From Thiothrix sp. (GTDB lineage Bacteria; Pseudomonadota; Gammaproteobacteria; Thiotrichales; Thiotrichaceae), in assembly GCF_028714775.1 (NCBI RefSeq), contig NZ_JAQTLS010000015.1, positions 1-64,000 on the forward strand: DNA of 64,000 nucleotides. The letters run 5' to 3'. Under the pieces are notes generated by a model. It did not search any database, was not told the origin of the DNA, and was given only the letters and a program-made list of their open reading frames with translations. Position numbers and translations under genes: made by a program. Numbering within the stretch: position 1 is the stretch's first letter; every line of letters begins with the position of its first letter. Positions 36,942 through 45,101 of the stretch are shown here, piece by piece.

Positions 36942-37604
36942 TTAAACGCTGTCACTGAATTTGCGTAAGGACGTGCGCCGCCCCAGCAACAACAGCTTGT
37001 CATCCGGGTGCAATTGCGCCGTGCCGCTTTCGCAGGCAATGAATTCGCTGCCGCGCATCAGCCCCAAGCAGCGCAATTCGTACTTGGCTTCCAGCTTGAG
37101 GGATGCCACCGTTTCGCCATCCAAATGTGGCGGCACGGTCATATTGACGATGTGGAAACCGTTACCGAGGCTGACGTAATCTCGCACCAGCGGGTTGTGC
37201 AGCATCTGCGCGATGTGTTGCCCAATTTCCTCTTCGGGGTGCACGATGCGGTCAGCACCCAACTTGCTCAGGATGCGATGGTGGGTACGGCTACTGGCTT
37301 TTACCCACACCGATTTTGCCCCCAACATGCGTGCGTTCATGGTGCATAGGATGCTCGCTTCAAGGTCTTCGCCCATCGCAATCACCACCACGTCGTAGTG
37401 CCCGATACCGGCTTCGCGCAGTGCTAATTCATCGCGCCCGTCGGCAATCACGGCTTCCGACAAGCTATTAGCTAAACGGCTGACGCGCTTCTCGTCAAGG
37501 TCAATACCGAGGACGTGGTTGCCGAAACGCACCAATTCCGCTGCCACCGCGCTGCCGAATGTGCCAAGGCCAATAATGGCGAAACTTTTATGCTGGTGTG
37601 CCAC
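36942..37604 (-). CDS. ktrA: KtrA-type RCK regulatory subunit of K+ uptake
   Basis: This 220-residue cytoplasmic protein has an N-terminal Rossmann RCK_N domain (IIGLGTFGSAVAAELVRFGNHVLGIDLDE, with GxGxFG and the acidic end of strand two) and a C-terminal RCK_C domain (about 140-218). KtrA forms an octameric ring that binds ATP/ADP or NAD(H) and gates KtrB. TrkA would be twice as long with two RCK units, so KtrA is the better name. It is the first gene of a two-gene operon and is divergent from the helix-hairpin-helix gene at 37722. Confidence 0.9.
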   Translation of the reverse strand: MAHQHKSFAIIGLGTFGSAVAAELVRFGNHVLGIDLDEKRVSRLANSLSEAVIADGRDELALREAGIGHYDVVVIAMGEDLEASILCTMNARMLGAKSVWVKASSRTHHRILSKLGADRIVHPEEEIGQHIAQMLHNPLVRDYVSLGNGFHIVNMTVPPHLDGETVASLKLEAKYELRCLGLMRGSEFIACESGTAQLHPDDKLLLLGRRTSLRKFSDSV

Positions 37605-37721
37605 CCCTACGCTCCTTTGTCTGATATATAAGCAATTCTGTCACAATATTGCGGGCTGTTTAATGTTACGATTGTGTTACATACAACTGAATGTAAATAA
37701 AAACCAACAGGAGAACCAAGA

Positions 37722-38327
37722 ATGGAACAAGCCATTTCCAATGTAAAGTACGTCGGTCAAGCTACCGCCAACCGTTTAGCCGAACACGGCATCACCACCC
37801 TTGAGCAACTCGCCGCGATGAGTGCCGCAGAATTGGCAGCAATCCCCGGTATCGGTGAAAATACCGCGCCCTTAATCATCGCCAGCGCCCAAGAATTGTT
37901 GCCACCTGCTGCCGCGTCCGAAGCAGCACCCGCCGCTGAAGTTGCTGAACCTGCTGTTGAAACAGCACCCGCCGCCGAAGCCCCTGCCGAAGTTGAAGCA
38001 GTCCCCGTTACCGAAGCAGACGAAGACGACGTGGAGGCGATGTCTGAAACCCTGATCATCGAAGAAATCATCTTCGTTGAAGACGATGCGCCTGAGGCTG
38101 AGCCTGCATCCGGCAAACTGAGCAAGAAACAGAAAAAGGCTGCCAAGAAAGCCAAGAAGAAAGACAAAAAGGCCATGAAGAAAGCCCTGAAAAAGGCTGA
38201 GAAACAGGTCGAGAAAGAAACCAAAGCTGCTGAAAAAGCTGCCCGCAAAGAAGCTAAGCAAGCTGAAAAAGCCGAGAAAGCGGCGAAAAAAGCTGCCAAG
38301 CAAGCCAAAGCGATTGACGCCGAGTAA
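37722..38327 (+). CDS. Helix-hairpin-helix protein with acidic linker and histone-H1-like Lys/Ala tail
   Basis: This 201-residue protein has three parts. Residues 1-55 are a helix-hairpin-helix domain (KYVGQATANRLAEHGITTLEQLA, then IPGIGENTAPLIIASA), the type that binds DNA or protein partners. Residues 56-125 are an acidic Ala/Glu/Pro linker. Residues 126-201 are a Lys/Ala/Glu tail with KKAKKKDKKAMKK-like stretches and no hydrophobic core. The whole looks like a nucleoid-associated protein. The tail may instead be an Ala/Lys/Glu single helix. CAGGAGAACC precedes the ATG. I know no characterised relative. Confidence 0.7.
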   Translation: MEQAISNVKYVGQATANRLAEHGITTLEQLAAMSAAELAAIPGIGENTAPLIIASAQELLPPAAASEAAPAAEVAEPAVETAPAAEAPAEVEAVPVTEADEDDVEAMSETLIIEEIIFVEDDAPEAEPASGKLSKKQKKAAKKAKKKDKKAMKKALKKAEKQVEKETKAAEKAARKEAKQAEKAEKAAKKAAKQAKAIDAE

Positions 38328-38440
38328 GCCTACCCCTGCTGTTTGAATTGATGCCGCTGGTTTCTGGTGCAGTTTCGCCAGTTGCGCTATGATTCGCGGC
38401 TTTCACACACAAACAGCAGAAAATCGGGGTAAACACTACG

Positions 38441-39061
38441 ATGAAACGTCTTTTCGCTTTTATTTTGGCACTTACGTTTGCAATGGTCGGCTGTGGCAGC
38501 TCTTATGCCAACGACAAGGCAGACACGCAAGCAACTACTGGAGGTAACATGTCCGCAAACCCTAAAGTCCTGATCGAAACCACCAAAGGCAATATCACTG
38601 TTGAGCTGGATGCAGCGGCAGCACCTAAAACCGTGGAAAACATTCTGGCCTACGTTAACGATGGCTTCTATGACGGCACGATTTTCCACCGCGTGATTCC
38701 GGGCTTCATGGTTCAGGGCGGCGGCATGACAGCAACCATGCAGGAAAAGGCGAACAAGCGTGCGTCAGTCCAAAACGAAGCGGATAACGGCCTGAAAAAC
38801 GACCGTGGCACACTGGCAATGGCACGTACTAGCGACCCGCATTCCGCGTCTTCCCAGTTTTTCATCAACGTCAACAACAATGACTTCCTGAACTTCCGCT
38901 CCAAAACGCCACAAGGCTGGGGCTATGCGGTATTCGGTAAAGTCACCGAAGGCATGGACGTGGTTGACGCGATTGTGAAAGTGAAAACTGGCAACTTCGG
39001 CCCACACGGCGATGTTCCGGCTGAGCCGATCATCATGACTAAGGTTTCTGTCGTTAAATAA
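38441..39061 (+). CDS. Cyclophilin-type peptidyl-prolyl isomerase, with lipoprotein-like leader
   Basis: This 206-residue frame has a signal peptide ending in the lipobox-like MVGC at residues 15-18. A linker to residue 36 and a complete cyclophilin domain follow ([46 protein letters not shown]). The active-site FHRVIPxFMxQGG and SQFFI motifs are intact, so proline isomerisation is expected. A second in-frame ATG at residue 37 (38549) has a very good GGAGGT just upstream and would give a 170-residue cytoplasmic enzyme like PpiB. Both products may be made. Confidence 0.9.
   Translation: MKRLFAFILALTFAMVGCGSSYANDKADTQATTGGNMSANPKVLIETTKGNITVELDAAAAPKTVENILAYVNDGFYDGTIFHRVIPGFMVQGGGMTATMQEKANKRASVQNEADNGLKNDRGTLAMARTSDPHSASSQFFINVNNNDFLNFRSKTPQGWGYAVFGKVTEGMDVVDAIVKVKTGNFGPHGDVPAEPIIMTKVSVVK
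38541..38551 (+). promoter_or_regulatory. Internal ribosome binding site and start codon in the cyclophilin gene
   Basis: The bases ACTGGAGGTAACATG end in an in-frame ATG at 38549. The GGAGGT is stronger than the site before the first ATG (GGGGT). Its product lacks the signal peptide and has the usual length of a cytoplasmic cyclophilin. Either this is the only real start, or both are used. Confidence 0.5.
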
Positions 39062-39083
39062 GACGCAAGCCTTTGCAAGCGTC
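39062..39083. terminator. Weak hairpin between convergent genes
   Basis: GACGC and GCGTC pair around a 12-base loop with two more inner pairs, right after the cyclophilin stop and before the end of the convergent LRR-TIR gene. There is no T-run. A terminator role is suggested by position only. Confidence 0.3.
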
Positions 39084-39106
39084 CGGCCTACAGTGTGGGT
39101 CGGGCG

Positions 39107-42100
39107 TTAGCCAAAATTCTCCCATCTTGCCTTCTTCATCAGCTTCTCGACCTGCTCCCGAATTCCTTCTTCCACACTGCCCCAGAATTCATCTTCGTCA
39201 TCCCATTTCGCTAGCGGTTTGCCGTCTTTGGGCAGGGCAGTGATTTGCCCGATGTCGTGATTTCGCCAGCTTGCGGTGTGGCGGATGATCACTGGGATCA
39301 CCACATTGCCTGCGTCCTTGTAGCGCAGTAATGCCCGAACCATTTCCTTGGTGAAACAGTAATCGGAATTGATGAAGTCCGGGCTGACCAGCAGCAGGAC
39401 AATATCGGCGGTATCCAATTGCTGGAAGATTTGTTCGTCCACCAATTCGCCGGAAAACAGGAAGCGGTCGCTCCATGCAGTCAGTGGCAAGGTGCGGTTG
39501 ATGGCTTTTAGGTGTTTTTCCAGCCGGATTTTGTGGGCTTCGTCGGCGTGGGAATAGGAGATAAACAACTTGATGGGTTTATCGCTTGGTTTGGTGTTAT
39601 CCAATCGGGAAGCCGAGTCCTTTTCTTCCTTGAATTCCTCAAGGCGAACCCGTTCTGCTGTGCCTTTGCTGAGGTATTCCTCATAACGGCGGTGTGGGCT
39701 GGTTTCGCTGACCAGTTTACGCAGCGCATACACCAAACGCTCAAGCTGGTTGCCGCGTAATTGGAAGTGCAAACGTCCTTGGGTCGATTGCTGCTTGTTG
39801 GTGTATTCGCATTCCAGCAGCAGTTGGCCTTCGTCGGTGTGGCAGAAAATGCCAGTGCGCCACGGTTCGCCTTCGTAAGTTTCACCGATGCGCAGGATGA
39901 TGCGCTCAATGATGCTGCGGTGCAGGAAGGGGTATTCAATGTCCAATTGCCAGTCATCTGGGTGCGGGTTGCTGTCCCATGCGGTTTTGGATTTGCAGGT
40001 TAGCGGCAGCAGGGCAGGGATGATGAATTCACGCTCGGCAAACGGTTTGTTGTCCCGTTGGTTTTGCTGCTGCTTGGCTTCGTAGCAGATACCACAGTTG
40101 CGCATGAAACCGACATACACCTCGTGCTCTTTGGTTTCTTCATCCGTCCAGAACAGACTGGTGTCTTCCCCGCTGAAACGCCCGCCCATGCGTTCGATAC
40201 GGCGGCGGTGCGGTTTGTTGGGGTCAAACACCCGGTAAACGGCATTAATTGCCCAGTTTTGGTCGAGGATGATCTGATCCTGAAAGGCGTCTTTGTGGTA
40301 GAACAATGCGCCAGTACTGTGCAGATAGCCTGCGAACCATTCGGCGTGACCCACGCCAGCTTTGATGCAAAGCTGTTTGAAGTGGGCAAAGGGCAGGGTT
40401 TTTTGCTCATGCAGTTGTATCAATGCATGTTGTACCTGTAGCCATGAAGACGGTAATTCCACACAAACGCGGTACTTGAGTTCTGCCAACACGTCCTGAA
40501 TTGCGCCGCGCAAACCATTCATGCCCCGATATTGCATGGCGGATACTTTGACGGCGTAACGGATTTGATCAACACCGGGTAACGCCTCGTTCAACTCGGC
40601 AGGCCGTTCCGGCAGACGGTCAGAGCGGTCAATCTGATTTTTAACCAAAATCACAGGGCTGGTTTTACCCAGATCGTGAATAGACTCCAGCCAATAACTG
40701 ACAGGGTGGCGGGTTTCATCCGGGTGTTCCTCGGTTTCTTCCGCCCACAACAACAGATACAAACAATCGTTGGATAAGAATAAGCGGTGAGTGGCATGAT
40801 AAATTTCTTGCCCGCCAAAATCCCAAAGCTGCAAAGTAACAGGCTCATCTTCGTCATCCAGTGCTTGCTGGATTTCCTTGATGACAATTCCGTGGGTGGA
40901 TTTGAACGGTTCGCTAGGAATGCGTTTGTGTTCTAGTGCATACGCCAGCGTAGTTTTGCCAACCCTACCATTACCGACAAGCTGAACCTTGAGTTGTTGC
41001 TGTCTTGCTGAGCCTTTCGCCAAGTCTAACCAATAGTTTCTGAGGCTTTCGAGACAATCATCATATTCGTTTCCTAAGATACCCGTAGGAATACCACAAA
41101 CTGGATTGTTGTACGCTTGAAATTGGTTAAGCCTTGATATCACGCAATCGTATATCGGAGAGAGGTTGCTTATCTGGTTATTCCAGCATGTAAGTGATTG
41201 TAATTGGGATAATCCACTGATGGGTGAAAGGTCTTGGATTTGGTTGCCACCGCAGTAAAGCGATTGTAATTGATGCAATTCGCTGAGGGGCGATAGACTA
41301 CTTATCTGGTTATTCCAGCATGTAAGCGATTGCAATTTATGTAATCCGCCGAGGGGTGAGAGGTTACTGACTCGGTTATTTCCACAGTAAAGTAATTGCA
41401 ATTGGTGTAACTCACTGAGTGGCGATAGGTCGCTGATTTGATTAGAGCTACAGGAAAGCGATTGTAACTGGTGTAATCTGCTGAGAGGTGAGAGGTCGCC
41501 GATCTGATTGTGGTTGCAGTTAAATGATAGCAATTGCGGTAATTCACCGATAGGTAAGAGACTGCTGATGTGATTATCGTTGCAGCTAAATATCCGCAAC
41601 TGATGTAATCTGCTGAGAGGTGATAAATCGTTGATCTGGTTGTCCCCACAGTAAAGTAATTGTAACTGATGTAATCTGCTGAGGGGCGATAGGTCGTTGA
41701 TTTGATTATCTCCGCAATCAAGCGATTGCAACTGATATAATCTGCTTAGAGGCGATAAATCGTTGATCTGGTTGTCTCCGCAATCAAGCGATTGCAGGTG
41801 ATGTAACTCGCTGATAGGTGAGATGTCGTCGATCTGGTTATTTCCGCAAGATAATGATTGCAACTGGTGCAGCATACTGATAGACGATAGGTCGCTAATT
41901 TGATTACCTCCGCAGTCAAGAGAATGCAACTGTGGCAATCTACTGAGAGGAGAAAGGTCATTGGTTTGATTTCCTCCACAATTAAGCGATTGTAGCTGGT
42001 GTAATCTGCTGAGAGGCGATAGGTCGCTGATTTGATTGCCGCCACAGAAAAGTGATTGCAACTGTGCTAATTCGCTGAGAGGAGAAAGGTCATTAATGTG

Positions 42101-42346
42101 ATTTAGGGTGCAAGTGAATTCGATTAAATTCGTTAACCTCATGATAGTTAGTGGAATTTTTTCAATACTTCCCCATTCGTAGTTTTTTCGATCCCCCGAC
42201 ACATCCAGCTTTTCTAGCCACGTCAGTTCAAACACTTCTGTCGGGATTTCCGTCAGGCCGAGCTTGCTCAAGTCGAGTGAGGTTGAGCGGGTGCGGCGGC
42301 ATTCGGCGATGCGTTCTTGGGCGATGTCTTCTGGGGTCATGGGCAT
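39107..42346 (-). CDS. LRR-Roc-COR-TIR protein (bacterial ROCO protein with TIR effector domain)
   Basis: This is a 1079-residue protein. Residues about 20-420 are leucine-rich repeats, fourteen of them near-identical 22-residue units (LSPLSRLHQLQSLDCGGNQI type). A Roc GTPase follows with the P-loop GNGRVGKTT near residue 464, the G3 motif LWDFGGQE and a VKNQID G4. A COR domain covers about 620-900. A C-terminal TIR domain runs from about 922 (KLFISYSHAD), with SPDFINSDYCFTKEM holding the Glu expected for NADase TIR domains. ROCO proteins are GTP-driven dimers. A TIR domain at the end suggests NAD+ cleavage or signalling on sensing a ligand, as in antiphage TIR systems. No partner gene is adjacent. 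Domain calls are firm, function is inferred. Confidence 0.9.
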   Translation of the reverse strand: MPMTPEDIAQERIAECRRTRSTSLDLSKLGLTEIPTEVFELTWLEKLDVSGDRKNYEWGSIEKIPLTIMRLTNLIEFTCTLNHINDLSPLSELAQLQSLFCGGNQISDLSPLSRLHQLQSLNCGGNQTNDLSPLSRLPQLHSLDCGGNQISDLSSISMLHQLQSLSCGNNQIDDISPISELHHLQSLDCGDNQINDLSPLSRLYQLQSLDCGDNQINDLSPLSRLHQLQLLYCGDNQINDLSPLSRLHQLRIFSCNDNHISSLLPIGELPQLLSFNCNHNQIGDLSPLSRLHQLQSLSCSSNQISDLSPLSELHQLQLLYCGNNRVSNLSPLGGLHKLQSLTCWNNQISSLSPLSELHQLQSLYCGGNQIQDLSPISGLSQLQSLTCWNNQISNLSPIYDCVISRLNQFQAYNNPVCGIPTGILGNEYDDCLESLRNYWLDLAKGSARQQQLKVQLVGNGRVGKTTLAYALEHKRIPSEPFKSTHGIVIKEIQQALDDEDEPVTLQLWDFGGQEIYHATHRLFLSNDCLYLLLWAEETEEHPDETRHPVSYWLESIHDLGKTSPVILVKNQIDRSDRLPERPAELNEALPGVDQIRYAVKVSAMQYRGMNGLRGAIQDVLAELKYRVCVELPSSWLQVQHALIQLHEQKTLPFAHFKQLCIKAGVGHAEWFAGYLHSTGALFYHKDAFQDQIILDQNWAINAVYRVFDPNKPHRRRIERMGGRFSGEDTSLFWTDEETKEHEVYVGFMRNCGICYEAKQQQNQRDNKPFAEREFIIPALLPLTCKSKTAWDSNPHPDDWQLDIEYPFLHRSIIERIILRIGETYEGEPWRTGIFCHTDEGQLLLECEYTNKQQSTQGRLHFQLRGNQLERLVYALRKLVSETSPHRRYEEYLSKGTAERVRLEEFKEEKDSASRLDNTKPSDKPIKLFISYSHADEAHKIRLEKHLKAINRTLPLTAWSDRFLFSGELVDEQIFQQLDTADIVLLLVSPDFINSDYCFTKEMVRALLRYKDAGNVVIPVIIRHTASWRNHDIGQITALPKDGKPLAKWDDEDEFWGSVEEGIREQVEKLMKKARWENFG
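41143..42070 (-). repeat. Tandem 66-bp units encoding fourteen 22-residue leucine-rich repeats
   Basis: Within the ROCO-TIR gene about fourteen 66-bp units follow one another. Many differ by only a few bases, for example those encoding the LHQLQSLDCGDNQIND-type blocks. Near-identity at DNA level points to recent unit duplication or conversion and possible copy-number change between strains. Confidence 0.75.
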
Positions 42347-42612
42347 GGCAATCGGGTGTCAGGGGCGATGGGTGATAGTAACCGGAAACGGCGCGGGCGT
42401 TCAAATCGTGTCCAGCGTGCTTTGGCAGGAATTTCTTCGGATTTTTGCGGCGGTGCGGGAAAAGCTATGCGATAATTTCCCCTGCCCGTTGTGGGGCATC
42501 AGCGTTCCCCATTGCTGGGCATGAATCTTGCTAGATGGATAACAACAATAAGGTTTGCAGGCTTTTTTAAGGCCGCTGTTTACAACATCGACTTTCGCTC
42601 GGAACAAGTGAT

Positions 42613-44139
42613 ATGAAACAAGAATGGAATCAATACGATCCGGGTTCGTTTTACGACGAACTGATTGCTGCGGTGCATCAGCCGCGTGAGGCCAGCTACA
42701 AGCTGGTCGAGTACCTACGCCACCTGACCCCCGACCGTTTCCGCCAGTGTGTGCAGGAATCCGAAGCGGTTATCCGTGAAATGGGTATAACTTTCACCGT
42801 TTATAGCGACGCAGGCAACATTGACCGTGCCTGGCCGTTCGACATTATCCCACGCATCATCCCCGCCAAAGAGTGGGATTGCACCGAAATGGGGCTGAAG
42901 CAACGCATCCGCGCCCTGAATATGTTCATACAGGACATTTACAACGGTGGGCAAATCCTCAAGGATGGCGTCATGCCTGCCGATGTGGTTATGCAATCAA
43001 AAGGTTATCGTGAAGCGTGCATTGGCATGACCCCGCCGCACGGCGTTTGGGCGAATATTTGCGGCTCCGATTTGGTGCGTCACAGCGATGGCGTGCTCTA
43101 TGTGCTGGAAGATAACCTGCGCGTGCCCTCTGGTGTGGCGTACATGCTGGAAAACCGCAACATCACCAAGCGCGTGTTGCCGGAAATTTTTAATACCCTG
43201 CCTATCCGCCCAGTCAGTGATTATCCGGCGCATTTGTACGAAATGCTGGCGTCCCTACGCCCCGATCTGGAAGACCCAACCATCGCGTTGATGACCCCCG
43301 GCGTTTATAACTCCGCTTACTTTGAACACGCTTTCCTTGCCCAACAAGCGGGGCTGGTGCTGCTCGAAGGTGCAGACCTGACAGTGTGCAAAGACGGTTA
43401 CGTTTACATGAAAACCATCAAGGGCTTGGAGCGCGTGGATGTGATCTACCGCCGCATTGATGACGATTTCATTGACCCGGAAGTGTTCCGCGAAGACTCG
43501 ATGCTCGGTGTTCCCGGCATTATGCGTGCATGGAAAGAGGGCAAGGTTGCCATCGCCAATGCACCGGGATGTGGCGTGGCGGATGACAAGGTAATCTACG
43601 CCTACGTGCCGGACATGATCCGTTACTACCTCGGCGAAGAGCCGACCCTGCCGAATGTGCCGACCTACGTGTGCCGCCGTGAAGAAGACCGCGCTTACGT
43701 GTTGGAGCACTTGGCAGAATTGGTGGTGAAACCCGCCAATGAGTCCGGCGGTTACGGCATGTTGGTCGGGCCGCATTCCACGCCTGAAAAGGTCGAGGAA
43801 TTCCGCGCCTTGATCCTCGAAAACCCCAATAACTACATTGCCCAGCCGACCTTGAGCTTGTCGGTGACGCCGACTTCTTGCGAAACACAGGTGGATGTGA
43901 ACGACCGCCGCCGCGCCAGCGACCCGCGCAATACCATCAAGATTGCCCCGCGCCATGTGGATTTGCGCCCGTTCATCCTCAGTGGCAAGGATATTTTCGT
44001 CACCCCCGGTGGCCTCACCCGCGTTGCGTTGGTGGAGGGTTCATTGGTGGTGAATTCATCACAAGGAGGTGGCAGCAAAGACACGTGGATTGTGGGTGAT
44101 GCTGCCCCAGAAATGTCGGAAGAAGGGGAGGAAGCCTGA
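42613..44139 (+). CDS. Circularly permuted ATP-grasp protein (DUF404/DUF407 type)
   Basis: This 508-residue cytoplasmic protein matches the circularly permuted ATP-grasp family CP_ATPgrasp. It has conserved segments such as YNGGQILKDGVMP, YVLEDNLRVPSGVAYMLENR and LVVKPANESGGYGMLVG, the last being a nucleotide-binding stretch. The family is predicted to ligate amino acids or peptides to an unknown acceptor. It starts a three-gene operon with an alpha-E protein and a large transglutaminase/DUF2126 protein, joined by stop-start overlaps. This trio is conserved in many bacteria and is thought to act on one peptide-like product. No member is biochemically settled to my knowledge. Confidence 0.88.
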   Translation: MKQEWNQYDPGSFYDELIAAVHQPREASYKLVEYLRHLTPDRFRQCVQESEAVIREMGITFTVYSDAGNIDRAWPFDIIPRIIPAKEWDCTEMGLKQRIRALNMFIQDIYNGGQILKDGVMPADVVMQSKGYREACIGMTPPHGVWANICGSDLVRHSDGVLYVLEDNLRVPSGVAYMLENRNITKRVLPEIFNTLPIRPVSDYPAHLYEMLASLRPDLEDPTIALMTPGVYNSAYFEHAFLAQQAGLVLLEGADLTVCKDGYVYMKTIKGLERVDVIYRRIDDDFIDPEVFREDSMLGVPGIMRAWKEGKVAIANAPGCGVADDKVIYAYVPDMIRYYLGEEPTLPNVPTYVCRREEDRAYVLEHLAELVVKPANESGGYGMLVGPHSTPEKVEEFRALILENPNNYIAQPTLSLSVTPTSCETQVDVNDRRRASDPRNTIKIAPRHVDLRPFILSGKDIFVTPGGLTRVALVEGSLVVNSSQGGGSKDTWIVGDAAPEMSEEGEEA

Positions 44140-45101
44140 TGTTATCCCGTGTTGCTGAACGTGTTTACTGGATGGCGCGTTACTTAGAGCGTGCCGAAAA
44201 AACTGCCCGCCTGATCAACGTGCATACCGCGCTGCTGATGGATTTGCCGGGGCGCATGGAAATCAACTGGTTTACCCTCGTCCGCCTGTTCAATGCTGAA
44301 TCGCTGTTCCGCCAGCATTACGATTGGGCGACAGAAGCGAACATCATGCAGTTCCTGATCGCCGACCCTAAAAACCCATCGTCGCTGGCGACTTCCTTGG
44401 CGAATGCCCGTGAAAACGTGCGCACTTCCTTGGACGTATTGCCCGAAGAAATTTGGGAACAGGCCAACCAAATCTATTTGCTGATGAACGAAAGCCTGCC
44501 GGGGATTGCTGACCGCCACAAACGCCAACTTTTCCTACGCGAAGTCATGAAGCATTGCCAATGTATCCGGGGTGCGTTGGATAGCCACATGAGCCGCGAC
44601 CACAGCTTCGATTTCATGCAAATCGGTAAGCATTTGGAACGCGCTGACATGAGCAGCCGTATCCTCGAAATGACTTCCTTGCTGCTGTCGGAAGAGCGTA
44701 GCGAAATGCTGCGTAAGTACGACGGCATTTTGTGGACAAACCTGCTGCAAGCCTTGAGTGCGCGGCAAATGTATTTGCAGCACGTCCATTCGCGGGTCGA
44801 AGGCCAACGGGTCATGCTGTTCCTGCTGACGGATGAGGTGTTCCCCGGCTCGGTCGGTTATTCACTGGGGGCAATGGCGCGGCGGATGCGTTACTTACCC
44901 GAACCGCAACTCCCCATCGAGGTGGCGCAACGGGTGCATGAGCATTTGTCCACGCAAGACCTCAGTGCGCTCCCGGCGGAGCGGGTACATACCCTGATGG
45001 ATCATTTGCAGGGCGAATTGGGCGAATTGCACACTGCCATCGCTACCACGTGGTTCTACCCGGATCGCAGCGGACAACAACAAACACAAGGGCTTTCATG
45101 A
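44139..45101 (+). CDS. Alpha-E domain protein (DUF403)
   Basis: This 320-residue all-helical protein has the typical opening MLSRVAERVYWMARYLERAEKTARLI and later LGMxxR/LERADMSSRILE motifs of the alpha-E (DUF403) family. The role is unknown; it nearly always accompanies the permuted ATP-grasp protein. Its ATG overlaps the stop of the ATP-grasp gene by one base, and its own stop overlaps the next start (ATGA), so all three are made together. Confidence 0.88.
   Translation: MLSRVAERVYWMARYLERAEKTARLINVHTALLMDLPGRMEINWFTLVRLFNAESLFRQHYDWATEANIMQFLIADPKNPSSLATSLANARENVRTSLDVLPEEIWEQANQIYLLMNESLPGIADRHKRQLFLREVMKHCQCIRGALDSHMSRDHSFDFMQIGKHLERADMSSRILEMTSLLLSEERSEMLRKYDGILWTNLLQALSARQMYLQHVHSRVEGQRVMLFLLTDEVFPGSVGYSLGAMARRMRYLPEPQLPIEVAQRVHEHLSTQDLSALPAERVHTLMDHLQGELGELHTAIATTWFYPDRSGQQQTQGLS

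Noticed and set aside
41143-42070. 66-bp repeat array as a CRISPR candidate
   Set aside because: Units are contiguous without unique spacers and encode leucine-rich repeats.
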